A stretch of DNA of 36,089 bases, taken from the IMG/VR virus record IMGVR_UViG_3300033153_007919, positions 1 through 36,089 of that record. The stretch is one strand, 5' to 3'. Below are positions 20,022 through 28,391 of the stretch, piece by piece (the first letter of the stretch is position 1; each line of letters begins with the position of its first letter). Under the pieces are notes generated by a model. It did not search any database. It was given only the letters and a program-made list of their open reading frames with translations, and was not told the origin of the DNA. The translations under genes and the position numbers were made by a program. This DNA is from a virus.

Positions 20022-21371
20022 TTAAATATTATATGGGTTATCGTTGATTTCTATATCTATTATTTCCTCATCATCTCCAAATATTTCTTCGTCTAATGTC
20101 TTTTCTCTTTTAAGTATATTGTTATATGGATTTAATACAAGTTTATTTTGTTCTTGTTGTGTTATTGGCGTCCTAATCAAGTATTCATATGTTATTGCCA
20201 TATATCTATAAGTATCTGCATAATGGGAAGTCCAATCATGTTTAGGCTTCTTAGTAAATTCTCATCTCTTCTCATCATATTCATATTGATACAAGCTTAA
20301 ATCATTCTGGAAGTCTTCTAGTCATTCTTCAATCCATATATGTTTAAATATAAGTCTTCAAGCATTAATTCAACTCTCTATTGAACTTAAAGGTACTACT
20401 TCACAATTATTTCACAATAATTTAACAGCTGTTTCTAATCTACTCATTCAACTTGATAGTTCTCTTTGTTGTATATCATGAGGGAAGAAGTGTTTATTAT
20501 ATTTATATTCCTTATTTAATACTATTCAAGCATAATGATCTAATCAATAACCTGTATTTTTATAACTATCTATAATTCTAATCTCTTGTCATACTGTTTG
20601 AGTGAATAACATAGTCATTGCATCAGATATACCCAAATCCCAAAACGTATCTACTGGCAACTTTGGATCATAGATATCTTTTTTAATTCTTCACTCCTTA
20701 TTAGCTTGTTGTAGTTCTTTTCAATAAACAGCTCATCTCATAAATGCTTCCCAACTACAATTATACTCTTGTTCAAACTCTTCTTCAGTCATTTCAGCTC
20801 TTGCATCTTTTATTTGTTCTGCATCTAATAGTTTAGTATCTGAATGAGTAAGTAATACAGTATAAAATCTAGGGTCAGTCTTAGCTCTTGTATATAGTTT
20901 ATGAAAAGCATTCTTACCTTTAGGTGTTCATATCCAAGTTACCCAACCTCTATTTGCATTTATCATAGGGAATATAATCTCTCAATAAATCCATGCTGGT
21001 TGTTGTGCATATTCGTCAAAAATAACACCCTTTAAGTCTAGTCATCTTAAAGAGTCTGGATTCTCAGCACCAAATAAACTTAATGTACTACCGTTTGCAT
21101 AAGTAACTATTAGTTCACTTGAATTATATTTGAATCATGTGATTTGATTTCAGTACTTTTGTATCATTCTCCATGCTATCTTCTTAGCTTGACGATAAGT
21201 AGGTGCTATATATCAATAATCTCCTATCTCTTGGATTGTTTCTAGCATTCAATCAAGAACTGCTCAAACTGTTTTACCTCATCTTCTATGAACAACAAGA
21301 ACATTAAACCTTTTTTTGTTTTTAATGTATTCTCTCTGCCATGGTCTAAGATTTTTAAGGTTTATTTTCAT
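20022..21371 (-). CDS. terL: Terminase large subunit (449 aa)
   Basis: ATPase and nuclease domains are both visible. Walker A is HRRGGKT at residues 28-34 (first Gly is TGA, second GGT) and Walker B is GVIFDEYAQQ around residues 115-123. A coupling-motif-like WIGTPKGKN segment lies near residue 153, and the RNase-H-like nuclease begins at FWDLGISDA around residues 243-251. Length is normal for TerL. It packages DNA into the prohead with TerS and portal, which flank it. The start is MKINLKNLRPWQREYI, a common TerL N-terminus. The acidic C-terminus (EEIFGDDEEIIDIE) would face the portal. Confidence 0.93.
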
Positions 21372-21397
21372 AGTTTCACATTACATAGTCTTCTTGC

Positions 21398-21517
21398 TTA
21401 TTCAGGAAAAGTATAAAATCAACTAATCCTAACACAATGTTTATCAGAGCATTCTTTACAATATCATACTGTTTGGAATCATGTATATTCTTTTCAGCAC
21501 TTATTACACTCTTTCAT
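21398..21517 (-). CDS. Tiny zinc-ribbon protein (39 aa)
   Basis: The 39-residue peptide starts MKECNKCGKEYTGFQTVGYC and has three CxxC/CxC-type pairs (CNKC, CKEC, later HC). This is consistent with one zinc ribbon. It lies between TerS and TerL genes, starts behind AATAATT-ATG and uses TGA for three to four glycines. Role unknown; small zinc proteins between terminase genes are sometimes DNA-end or nuclease helpers, but that is speculation here. Confidence 0.65.
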
Positions 21518-21621
21518 AATTATTGATTAATTAATATTTCTTGCCACAGCGTGAGCATAGTTACTCTAATGTCTATTTTAAAGCAATTTATTTTTGCCGT
21601 AAATTGCCGTAAAAGGTTTGG
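21518..21621. other. Intergenic segment between terS and the zinc-ribbon gene
   Basis: No convincing gene. It contains a tandem 10-base repeat TTTACGGCAA (twice) on the minus strand and an inverted pair GCAATTT/AAATTGC. A short frame ending CSRCGKKY looks like the tail of a zinc ribbon but has a stop just before it and no start, so it may be a gene remnant. A packaging-site (pac/cos) function between terminase genes is conceivable only from position. Confidence 0.35.
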
Positions 21622-22002
21622 TTACATCATTATTATTACTTCTCATGGTGTTTTTCATTCTTTACTTCCAAAGATAGCTTTCCTTTTAGTAGAGTTGTTA
21701 GCTAAGTCTCAAAGTATTTTGTGGTCTTGCCAAGATAACTTTTCTCAAGCTCTTACTTTATCTACAATATCGTTATAATGTATCTCATCAACTAAGTCCA
21801 TAATCTTTTCATCAGTTCTTAGTATTCTATCCATTAAATCGCTAGAAAGTCCGTTTTTGTCCAGTTCTTGAACATGTCTATTAACTGTTCAATGCCCTAA
21901 TCAAGTTTTTTCTTCTATTTCTTTTTGTGTTGATAAAGGCTCTTTAATAATAACCTTAGCCACTTTAGCTTGGTTCTTTAGCTTATCTTTTCTTTCAATC
22001 AT
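21622..22002 (-). CDS. terS: Terminase small subunit (126 aa)
   Basis: The protein has an N-terminal helix-turn-helix (PLSTQKEIEEKTGLGHGTVN, residues ~22-41) followed by helical oligomerisation segments (LDKNGLSSDLMDRILRTDEK) and a charged tail (LANNSTKRKAIFGSK). This layout, together with its place upstream of TerL and directly behind a strong promoter, supports TerS. It recognises the packaging start and forms a ring that regulates TerL. HTH glycines GLGHG are a mix of GGG and TGA. An ordinary HTH regulator is the alternative. Confidence 0.75.
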
Positions 22003-22025
22003 GATTTTTTAATTAAATTACATAT

Positions 22026-22053
22026 ATTATATTAAATTTTTTAAAATAATCAA
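22026..22053 (-). promoter_or_regulatory. Predicted late promoter upstream of terS
   Basis: TTGATT (22053-22048), 16-base spacer, perfect TATAAT (22031-22026), 24 bases before the terS start. The short leader ends in AATTAAAAAATC-ATG. It is the only strong promoter seen between the early genes and the virion genes, so it probably drives the whole virion operon. Confidence 0.65.
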
Positions 22054-22054
22054 T

Positions 22055-22162
22055 TTAATTCAATAATACCATTCCTATCCAAATTATATATATTAAAATT
22101 ATAGGTGGAAATATTATAGCTAAACCTATAAGCCCTATTATTATTAAGATTAGTCATATCAT
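22055..22162 (-). CDS. Tiny membrane protein (35 aa)
   Basis: Almost the whole peptide is one hydrophobic helix (IGLILIIIGLIGLAIIFPP). The last codons overlap the -35 of the late promoter. It could be a holin-like or membrane-tethering micro-protein, but 35 residues do not allow a firm call. Confidence 0.5.
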
Positions 22163-22192
22163 AGTGTTTTATTTATAAGTTATTTTATTTAG

Positions 22193-22327
22193 TTATTTAA
22201 GTAAGCCACGAAGTCTAAGAGATATAATACTCTTATGTATTAGCTCTTTGTCTAGTGTAGGGTAGTCTAAATTAATCTTTTCTATTAATTCAGAGTCCGT
22301 ATTTTTAGATCTTGGTGTATTACTCAT
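22193..22327 (-). CDS. Small hypothetical protein (44 aa)
   Basis: The peptide begins MSNTPRSKNTDSELIEKINL, is charged and has no TGA codon. Its start codon overlaps the stop of the upstream 37-aa membrane gene in a TAATG junction, which implies translational coupling. No function can be given. Confidence 0.5.
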   Translation of the reverse strand: MSNTPRSKNTDSELIEKINLDYPTLDKELIHKSIISLRLRGLLK

Positions 22328-22440
22328 TATAATCCTATAAAGTTACTAATAAAGGCATAAAATGTTATTGCGAATGCTATTGCTGTAGTTACTATAATTA
22401 TTCATATAGTAGATAGTATTAATTTAATCCAGTTTTTCAT
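22327..22440 (-). CDS. Tiny membrane protein (37 aa)
   Basis: A single hydrophobic helix (LILSTIGIIIVTTAIAFAI) follows the short basic start MKNWIK. It is coupled to the next gene by TAATG overlap and its start overlaps the end of the 46-aa zinc-ribbon-like gene. Compact overlaps and correct frame argue it is translated. Role unknown. Confidence 0.5.
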
Positions 22441-22559
22441 AATGCCATATTTATATAAACTAAATCTAATGCAATGTTTTTTTTACATTTTCTACAAATA
22501 TAATTAGCTCTACCTTTTCTTATAGGATTTTCGTAATCATGTTTACATTTTTTTATCAT
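22419..22559 (-). CDS. Small zinc-ribbon-like protein (46 aa)
   Basis: The peptide MIKKCKHDYENPIRKGRANY continues with ICRKCKKN, giving a C-x-H then CxxC arrangement able to bind one zinc. It overlaps the 37-aa membrane gene by 22 bases in another frame. Such micro-proteins are common in phage early clusters. No specific function is visible. Confidence 0.5.
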
Positions 22560-22601
22560 AATGTACTTAGTAAATCAAATACCTCTTTATTAATTCAATA
22601 C

Positions 22602-22898
22602 TTATCTATAAGACCTTTTTCATTTAGGTCCTCTATTACTTCTTTTTTTTCTCATACTTGCTTGTACTCCAGAAATTTTGTTCAAATCTTTCATATTCTT
22701 ATCTCTTTCATTTAACTTCTTTTTATTTTCTAAAATTTTATTAAGAGCTTTTATTATGTTACAATCTTCAATATTATCTAATATGCAATGTGTTTTACAA
22801 TTGGCATCATCAATAAGTGCATTAATTCATACATACAATATTCAATAAGGTGCTTCAATTCAGTCTTCTGTTATTTTTAAATCTTCACATCTATACAT
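22602..22898 (-). CDS. Hypothetical basic protein (98 aa)
   Basis: The N-terminal half has regularly placed Cys/His (CKTHCILDNIEDC, about residues 33-45), while the C-terminal half is very basic and helical (KKKLNERDKNMKDLNK, SMRKKRSNRGPKG). A nucleic-acid-binding role would fit. I know of no named family for this pattern. It belongs to the dense minus-strand run of small genes between promoter 25.8 kb and the late promoter. Confidence 0.6.
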
Positions 22899-22900
22899 AA

Positions 22901-23107
22901 TTATTTGTTTAATATATTATTAATATCCTCTTTTGTCATTTCATATAAATGATTTAATGCTATCCCACAACAAAAACAAACACCGTGGCAATCAATTAAT
23001 CAACATTTTTCATTACATATCCCATCAACTATGACTATATCAGTTTCTTTATCAGATAGTCATAAATCTTTTCAAATATTTTCTTTTGAGTGTAATATTA
23101 CATCCAT
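22901..23107 (-). CDS. Cys-rich small protein (68 aa)
   Basis: Six cysteines and a His cluster in the middle (GICNEKCG, IDCHGVCFCCG), enough for one or two metal sites. The C-terminal helix is MTKEDINNILNK. It is coupled to the preceding gene (stop 23107) by a TAATG junction. Unknown role. Confidence 0.6.
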
Positions 23108-23307
23108 TATAATAATATATTATCAATTAATATTGGTTCTCTATCTAGTATTCTATTTATTATATTTGCCATACTTTCTCACCATTCTTCTTGAAATTCT
23201 AATATATTAAATATTCTTTCGTTTATTTTTTCTCAATATAATGTAATTTCATAATGATGAATGTTTCAATCTATTTTCTCAAACTTTTTACTTACTATTT
23301 CGTGCAT
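23107..23307 (-). CDS. Hypothetical acidic helical protein (66 aa)
   Basis: The sequence is charged and helical (LYGEKINERIFNILEFQEEW), without cysteines or a membrane segment. It is translationally coupled to the Cys-rich downstream gene (TAATG). I do not recognise it. Confidence 0.55.
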
Positions 23308-23308
23308 A

Positions 23309-23503
23309 CTAATTTTTAAGACTTAAAATATCATCTAACTTTTTTCTTATAATTTCTCAAAGAATAATAAATCTTTCTGCTTGTCTATCACTTAATTCTC
23401 AATTATCTAAATCAATTCATTCAAATTGTTCCATTTCTCATAATTGCCTATTTATTGTATGTAATCATCTTATTCATACTTGATATTTACTAGGAGTTCT
23501 CAT
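23309..23503 (-). CDS. Hypothetical protein (64 aa)
   Basis: It begins MRTPSKYQVGIRGLHTINRQ and continues as a helical segment with SDRQAERFIILGEIIRKKLD. It ends in TAG one base before the next gene region. Possible DNA- or protein-binding helix bundle; no family recognised. Confidence 0.55.
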
Positions 23504-23524
23504 AATTTATTATTAAAAATTAAA

Positions 23525-23713
23525 TTATTCATTTATTATTCAAAGCATAATATCCACTTCTCTTGCTATATCTATTTTAAGTTTATTTACTGGTTCTTGT
23601 TTTTTCTCTCTTAATCTTTGTATGTTTTTCCTACTAACTTCATTATATTTTTCATCATCTACTTTATTTTGTGTTGTTTTTATTATATCAGATTCAGTTG
23701 GATGGTATAGCAT
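23525..23713 (-). CDS. Hypothetical charged protein (62 aa)
   Basis: The peptide is strongly charged and likely coiled (QNKVDDEKYNEVSRKNIQRL, REKKQEPVNKLKIDIARE). Its start lies inside the 3' end of the upstream 69-aa gene, with 50 bases overlap in a different frame, typical of a compact phage early cluster. Function unknown. Confidence 0.5.
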
Positions 23714-23873
23714 TTTCTAATAGATAAGAAATATAATATTGCACTTTATCTGATTCAATTTCAATAAGATTTTGATGTTGTAAATCAGTTAATTCTATAG
23801 TAACTCAATCTCCTGCTTCTCAATAAGTAGCATTGTAGTATCAATTTTCTTTAATTATTGTTAATTTTTTCAT
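23664..23873 (-). CDS. Hypothetical protein (69 aa)
   Basis: N-terminal beta-like segment (KKLTIIKENGYYNATYGEAG, VTIELTDLQHQNL) followed by SDKVQYYISYLLENAIP. It overlaps genes on both sides (Cro-like gene by 23 bases, 62-aa gene by 50 bases). Six TGA glycines fall in turn positions. No family recognised. Confidence 0.55.
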
Positions 23874-24063
23874 TTAATATTTTTATATAATATTTAATGT
23901 TTTCTAATTTAGGCATTCTTTCTCAACTTATTATTCTTGATAAAGTTGTTCAATCAATTCATAGCTCTTTTGCTAATATACTTTGATTGATTCTCTTCTC
24001 TATCATTATACTACATTGTAGTCTTTTTTCAATTAATTTTTTAAGTTTTTCTATATCATTCAT
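23851..24063 (-). CDS. Cro/C1-type (XRE) helix-turn-helix regulator (70 aa)
   Basis: The sequence RINQSILAKELGIDGTTLSR, then IISGERMPKLENIKYYIKIL, is the canonical Cro/C1-type HTH: helix 2 SILAKELGI, turn, recognition helix GTTLSRIISGE. Length (70 aa) is that of a single-domain Cro-like protein. It lies in the early operon and probably represses early transcription. The inverted-repeat region at 25.73-25.80 kb is a candidate operator. No paired CI-like repressor with a peptidase domain is visible, so I do not infer lysogeny. Confidence 0.8.
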
Positions 24064-24065
24064 AT

Positions 24066-24347
24066 TTAATTTTTTAGTAATGTTTCTATATTTTGTTTGT
24101 AAATATCTTTACCAGTATCAGTTAGTAATCAATAAGCTAGTGCTTTCTTTTTTTGTGTTTGTTTTTGTTGGAATTTATAAGTATTTCTTTGTGATTTTAT
24201 TTCTTTAATTTCATCTTTTAAATCATACTTATCAATTTCTAACCAATATATAGTTCTGTTTTTTTTATCTAAAAGTGAATCTATATATATTATTATTCAA
24301 ATTAATATACTTATTATTCAAAGTAGTATTAGTATTGTAGTAGTCAT
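24066..24347 (-). CDS. Membrane-anchored coiled-coil protein (93 aa)
   Basis: An N-terminal membrane helix (TILILLGIISILIGIIIYI, residues ~4-22) is followed by a charged coiled-coil segment (YDLKDEIKEIKSQRN, QQKQTQKKKALAYG). Topology resembles small spanin-like or phage membrane scaffolds, but it is far from the lysis genes, so that role is unlikely. It directly precedes the Cro-like gene with two bases between stop and start. Confidence 0.6.
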
Positions 24348-24372
24348 TTTAGTTAGTTATTATAAAATTAAA

Positions 24373-24540
24373 TTAATCCTTTATAAATTCATTTGTTCTA
24401 CAACTCATTAATCATTCTACTAATTCTCAACCAGTAGTATCAATAATTATTTTTGCATGTGGATGATAATTGTCATTAAGATATTTTATTAGTGGTTTAC
24501 ATAAATTAGTAAACTCTTCATATTTATTATCTTGTGTCAT
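24373..24540 (-). CDS. Small hypothetical protein (55 aa)
   Basis: MTQDNKYEEFTNLCKPLIKY is followed by LNDNYHPHAKIIIDTTGGEL and a short helical end. It starts three bases after the upstream stop. The HPHAKIIID core is like small phage proteins of unknown role. No function assigned. Confidence 0.5.
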
Positions 24541-24543
24541 TTT

Positions 24544-24930
24544 TTAATTATTATTAAATAAACTTTGTCTTTCTAAACTAGAAACAATTTCTCACAATTT
24601 TAGTTTTCTTCAAAAATCTACAATTCTATCTATTAGCAATATTGCCTCTTCTTTGGTTAGTTCTTTAGTGCTTCATTTTAAAGCTACCTCAAATTGCATT
24701 CATCACATTTTAATAGTTTTTACTCAAAATACTCATTTCATTAAACATTCTTTTGTAAATCATTTATCATAACCTAACTTATCTCAGATTATTTTAAAAC
24801 ATCTATAATAAGTTCTTTCTTGGGCTCTAGTTTTTTGCTCAGAAGTTAAAGGAAGTTTCTCAAAATAGTATTGTTCCTCATCTGTTGCAAAAACAAGTGC
24901 TTTCTCTATATCTTTTTTTACTCCTATCAT
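24544..24930 (-). CDS. NinB-like recombination-associated protein (128 aa, tentative)
   Basis: The order LPLTSEQKTRAQERTYYRCF, KIIGDKLGYD, TKECLMKGVFGVK, then STKELTKEEAILLIDRIVDF resembles the helical layout of NinB-type or related phage recombination proteins. These assist strand annealing and are encoded beside single-strand annealing proteins. Here it is immediately downstream of the annealing-like gene (24934..25458), which supports the guess. The match is by pattern only, so a profile search is needed. Several TGA glycines sit at turn positions. Confidence 0.45.
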
Positions 24931-24933
24931 AAT

Positions 24934-25458
24934 CTAAAAAGGTAAGTCGTTAGTTTCTTCTTTATGTGTTTTTCATTTTATATCTATACTAGAATATACT
25001 TTTTTATACTCTCTTTCTAGCCACATTTTTTGCTTATCACTTCTAGCTATTTTTTTAGCTTCATCTTTAAATTCCATTAATTTATCTAAGTCTTTTTCTT
25101 TTTTAATATCATCTATTATTTCTCATAAATCTCTTCATTTGTTTTTATTAAATCTATCCATTTCATCTCAACTTGCTATTCAATCTTTAATATCAAATCA
25201 AGCAAATGCTAATGCTCTACCAACTGCTACAGTCTCTAATTTCTCGAATGCTTTCTCCTTAGTTATATCTCATAAAGAACTTCAAGTAAAACACCTTGGA
25301 TTCTTTGCATCAACATCTAATATTACAGTTGCTTTAAAAGATATAATATCTCATACAGTTGTAAAATCAGTAGTTATTTGCCCATTCTTATATTTATCAT
25401 GAAATTTTTGTACTCTAGTATGAACACCTACATATCATTTTGGTAAAAATCCTGCCAT
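24934..25458 (-). CDS. Single-strand annealing (ERF/Rad52-like family) protein (174 aa, tentative)
   Basis: The pattern is MAGFLPKGYVGVHTRVQKFH, DFTTVGDIISFKATVILDVD, then the motif LETVAVGRALAFAGFDIKDG followed by IASGDEM. The ETxAVGRALAxxG motif with trailing IAS.DE is shared by many phage annealing-like proteins of the ERF/Sak type. The C-terminal 60 residues are charged and end in NDLPF, the acidic-hydrophobic tail seen on SSB-like proteins that dock partners. It forms a block with the NinB-like gene, the VRR-NUC nuclease and the replication initiator, consistent with phage recombination/replication. Confidence 0.55.
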
Positions 25459-25460
25459 AA

Positions 25461-25685
25461 TTAATCTTTAAAATTTAAACTATCTAAACTTTGATTTTTA
25501 TCATCTTCTAAATCAGTTACATCTTCAATTTCTTCTACATAATCTCTCATAAACATTAACTTTTCTAATCTATCTTCTGCTATATCTGTACTAAGGCTAT
25601 GTTTCCCCCTATGGGTATATAATTTTTTTGTTTCAATTATATCTCAATCTATTATTTCAAGTAATTCACTTTTATTTAGTATCAT
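25461..25685 (-). CDS. Hypothetical acidic protein (74 aa)
   Basis: The sequence (SELLEIIDGDIIETKKLYTH, DRLEKLMFMRDYVEEIEDV) is acidic and helical with an Asp-rich tail. It is the first gene after the promoter/operator region at 25.73-25.83 kb. It might be an early regulatory or anti-host protein, but I have no family evidence. Confidence 0.55.
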
Positions 25686-25724
25686 AGTATAATATTAAGA
25701 ATTAATGTTTAATATATAGTTTGT

Positions 25725-25800
25725 TTGTACAAGTTGTATATATTTTATGTTTTACAAATTATGTTGTAACTTCATAAGTTAATTTCTAATTTGTAACAAC
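25725..25800. promoter_or_regulatory. Candidate operator cluster (TTGTA-type repeats)
   Basis: Between the promoter at 25801-25828 and the 74-aa gene lies a set of related motifs. They are a perfect 10-bp inverted repeat TTACAAATTA/TAATTTGTAA (25752-25761 and 25787-25796), TTGTAAC twice (25764 and 25791) and a palindrome TTGTACAA (25725-25732). They fit a binding region for a dimeric HTH such as the Cro-like protein encoded downstream. The 115-base leader is otherwise non-coding. Confidence 0.45.
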
Positions 25801-25828
25801 AGTATATTCTTTTATTATCTTTTGTCAA
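25801..25828 (-). promoter_or_regulatory. Predicted strong promoter for the 25.7-22.0 kb early genes
   Basis: Perfect TTGACA (25828-25823), 16-base spacer and TATACT (25806-25801). It lies downstream of the 53-aa gene and directly next to the operator-like repeats. Confidence 0.7.
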
Positions 25829-25863
25829 ATTTATTATATACTTTCTTTGCTTAAAATATTTTA

Positions 25864-26025
25864 TTATAGCATTATTGCAGATTTGTTACCCAATATTTTA
25901 TTTTGGTTTTTTATTAGATATTTTTTTAATTCTTCATCTTTACAGTTCATAAAAAAAGATCTTAACTGTTTTATATTTGTTAATTGTTGGTTAGATGTTA
26001 TATAGCTAAAGTTGCTTACTGTCAT
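25864..26025 (-). CDS. Small hypothetical protein (53 aa)
   Basis: MTVSNFSYITSNQQLTNIKQ continues with a helical FFMNCKDEELKKYLIKN segment. It has no TGA codon. It starts four bases after the VRR-NUC stop and ends before the promoter region. Possibly a small helical regulator; no family recognised. Confidence 0.5.
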   Translation of the reverse strand: MTVSNFSYITSNQQLTNIKQLRSFFMNCKDEELKKYLIKNQNKILGNKSAIML

Positions 26026-26028
26026 TAT

Positions 26029-26409
26029 TTATTTATTATTAAAGTATTCTTTTATTTCATTTATATCATAGCAAAGTATATGAGTTCATTCTTGTTCTAT
26101 GATATGTTTTTTATGCTCTATTTGTGTTTTTTCTCTTTTTAGGTAGTTAGGTAGCCTTCATTCTTTTTCTAGTCTTATTTCGGATTTAATCCATTTATCA
26201 TATTCTTCTTTATTTTTTTTAACTTCTATTCAATAAAAGTTTCATTTGTATAAGCATATAATATCAGTGGCTCATGTACTTTGTAGTGTCATCATGTGAT
26301 TATATATCCCTTTTTTTATTAATACCTTTCAGCTGTTTAATTGTTCAACATAAGCTCAAAGTGATTTTAAATAACTAACTATTTGTTTTTCAATTGTTTT
26401 TTCTTTCAT
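26029..26409 (-). CDS. VRR-NUC domain nuclease (126 aa)
   Basis: The layout is that of stand-alone phage VRR-NUC nucleases (PD-(D/E)XK fold): EKQIVSYLKSLGAYVEQLNS at the N-terminus, catalytic GATDIICLYKGNFYGIEVKK around residues 45-64 (Asp then E-V-K), and C-terminal HKKHIIEQEGTHILCY. Glycines in GATD and GIEVK are TGA. These enzymes cleave branched or structured DNA and act in recombination/replication. Its start overlaps the end of the Rha gene by 31 bases in another frame. Confidence 0.8.
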
Positions 26410-27119
26410 AATTTAGGTTTAAAATCTAAGCTTTCTACTAATTTACTAACTTCTTCTTTAGCATAACGGTAAATTTCTTTATATGGTAATTTTCTTTTTA
26501 TTCAATCTATAATAACATTTTTACATCTATCATCTACAATCATTATAAATCATAAATCTCTAACTCATGATAAATCCCTTATTGGTTTTCACTCTTTACA
26601 ATCAACTATAAACTGCAAATGCTTATTAGTCATTTGTGTATATGTAGAGTATAAAGGATATGTTATTGGCTTTCATCTTTCTTTTTCTGCATATTCTGTT
26701 AATTGCTTTATAACATCAGTTTCTTCTTTCCTAAGTATTTTTCATTGTTTTCTAGATTCTATCCAACTGTTATTGCTTTGATTTTGTAATACCTTCTTCA
26801 TTAAAAAAAACTGTTCAACAAATTGTTCTTGTATCTCTAGAGCTTTTTTATAATTTCATAGTTGCATTATTAAAATTGAGAAAGCAGATTCATTTATTAA
26901 AAATCATCTAAATTCTATTTTTGTCTTTCAATGTTTAAAAGTTGTTTCTATAAATTTTTTAGAATATTTTAGTGGTAACTTTCTTCCCTCTAAATTTTTA
27001 ATTAATTTATAAATAGTTTTTAATAAATGTATATGCTTTACTTCTAATTTCTTTGCGATTAATTCACTTGTTGTAAAAATTTCTCATTTCTTAACTTGTA
27101 CTAATTCATTTTTTAACAT
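26379..27119 (-). CDS. rha: Rha-type antirepressor/regulatory protein (246 aa)
   Basis: The N-terminal domain follows the Rha pattern: FTTSELIAKKLEVKHIHLLK (helix-turn-helix-like), FIETTFKHGKTKIEFRGFLI, NESAFSILIMQLGNYKKALE and IQEQFVEQFF. The C-terminal half (SWIESRKQGKILRKEETDVI, YPLYSTYTQMTNKHLQFIVD, RDLSGVRDLGFIMIVDD) resembles the C-terminal domain commonly joined to phage antirepressors. Proteins of this class relieve repression or otherwise regulate early phage genes. It overlaps the nuclease gene downstream, ending in TAG. Confidence 0.75.
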
Positions 27120-27156
27120 ATTTTTATTATTAATTTTAAATACTTATTTAGTATAT

Positions 27157-27423
27157 CTAATTATAATGCTTTTGCAAATATAAAATACAATCTTGTCTTA
27201 CTCAATATCCTCTTTTAAAAGCATGAGCTTCTTGGTGGCAATTTTCTCTGCAAAGCAATACTCATTGATTAACATTATTCCTATCTTTTCAATAATTACT
27301 TTCGCTTCAATAGTAGCAATGGTGGAAATCAAGTATTCAGCTACTTGTTCAACATATAACACAACATCAATCACGGTTAAAAATTTCTTCTTTTGTCTTC
27401 TTACTGAATTTTGCTTTAATCAT
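27157..27423 (-). CDS. HNH endonuclease (88 aa)
   Basis: The HNH core is complete: FNRDGCCVICGTSSG with the first CxxC pair, LDFHHCYYG with the catalytic His pair, and VLLCRENCHQEAHA with the second Cys pair and final His. This zinc-supported HNH type occurs in small phage nucleases, some of which assist packaging or recombination. Here it lies in the early region and starts within the end of a 38-aa gene. It lacks the NUMOD motifs of the homing-type genes in this genome. Confidence 0.82.
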
Positions 27424-27532
27424 CTTGTCCAGTTATAAAATAAACTTGTGCCTGATATTCTCATTTACTTATTTTTCATTTGTTATATAAGTCATCTATC
27501 ATTTTTAGTCTAGTTAGTTTATCTAGTTTCAT
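27416..27532 (-). CDS. Tiny helical protein (38 aa)
   Basis: MKLDKLTRLKMIDDLYNKGK, then SKGEYQAQVYF. The last 8 bases overlap the HNH start, and its own start overlaps the end of the 41-aa gene. The LYNKGKISKGEYQ segment resembles short SHOCT-like helices found at protein ends, here free-standing. Role unknown. Confidence 0.45.
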
Positions 27533-27648
27533 AGTTCTTTTTTTAATTTATAAAGTAACTTTAATTGTAATTCAGATATTTCTCAATAATAGTTTTCTTT
27601 GTGAAATATTATACTTTGATTAATCTCATATTTATTTAGCGTTTTCAT
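27523..27648 (-). CDS. Tiny hypothetical protein (41 aa)
   Basis: MKTLNKYEINQSIIFHKENY followed by a short helical, Lys-rich end. It overlaps neighbours at both ends (17 bases upstream, 10 downstream). No function visible. Confidence 0.4.
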
Positions 27649-28042
27649 AATAAGTTTTTAATAAGTTAAATTGTCTTATTTTAACTTTCCATTCTTCGTA
27701 TTTTCACATATTTTTACAAGTAGCAACTGGCTTTTCTAAAGTAGTAAATGGCATTAATCTATCTTTTCAGTTTATTACAATCTTTAAACAATCTTTTCAC
27801 AATCTTCTTTTTCTGTACATCTTTGATAGTAAATTTAATACTTCTTTATTTCTTTTAAAATAATCTCTTTGCCACTTTCATCTATTAACTGATTCTTTTT
27901 TTCTTTTCTTTATATGTGGTTTATTATCTAAACATTTTCTACAAAGTCATTTTCATATATGCTCTCTCTTAGTAGAATTACACTCTATACATCTCTTATA
28001 TTTATAAGACCATCTTCATTTTAACCTACTTCAATCTCTCAT
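27632..28042 (-). CDS. Basic zinc-ribbon protein (136 aa)
   Basis: The N-terminal third carries CIECNSTKREHIGKGLCRKC, two CxxC pairs 14 residues apart forming a zinc ribbon like those of phage early DNA-binding proteins. The rest is Lys/Arg-rich and helical (KRKKESVNRGKWQRDYFKRN, LGKDCLKIVINGKDR). Nucleic-acid binding is likely. A translational or recombination role cannot be distinguished. It overlaps the genes on both sides. Confidence 0.65.
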
Positions 28043-28193
28043 TTTCTATATATTTTTTATTATTACAACGTAAAATATAATTTTTATCTAATTTTGTTAG
28101 CAATCTTGATTCATCTATACTTCATTTTTTTATATATCATTGTTTTACTAATTCTAAATATGTATTAGCTCTATTATATTCTTTTCTATTCAT
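28026..28193 (-). CDS. Small hypothetical protein (55 aa)
   Basis: MNRKEYNRANTYLELVKQGY is followed by KKGSIDESRLLTKLDKNYIL. It is helical and basic, starts behind AAATT-ATG and overlaps the zinc-ribbon gene start by 17 bases. No family recognised. Confidence 0.5.
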
Positions 28194-28196
28194 AAT

Positions 28197-28385
28197 TTAG
28201 TTGTTAAATTCTATAATAAGTTTATCAACATCAGAACGCCGATTTTTATGTTCGTTCAAACACCTGTTATTAGCTATATGTGATATTTGGTAAATCTTAT
28301 CAAACATTTTAGCTTTTGTTTTATCATCTTCATATCAATTACAACAAGTTATTTGTTCAATTAATTTCATATATTTATTTTCCAT
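28197..28385 (-). CDS. Small hypothetical protein (62 aa)
   Basis: MENKYMKLIEQITCCNGYED continues with KTKAKMFDKIYQISHIANNR and a charged end. It contains a CC pair and one downstream Cys, but not a clear metal site. It lies between a NUMOD4/HNH gene and the 55-aa gene. Role unknown. Confidence 0.5.
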
Positions 28386-28391
28386 AGTTTA

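Noticed and set aside
24544-27119. Lysogeny module (Rha and Cro-like proteins present)
   Set aside because: No integrase, excisionase, CI-like repressor with peptidase domain or attachment site was seen. Rha and Cro-like genes also occur in lytic phages, so temperate lifestyle is not supported.
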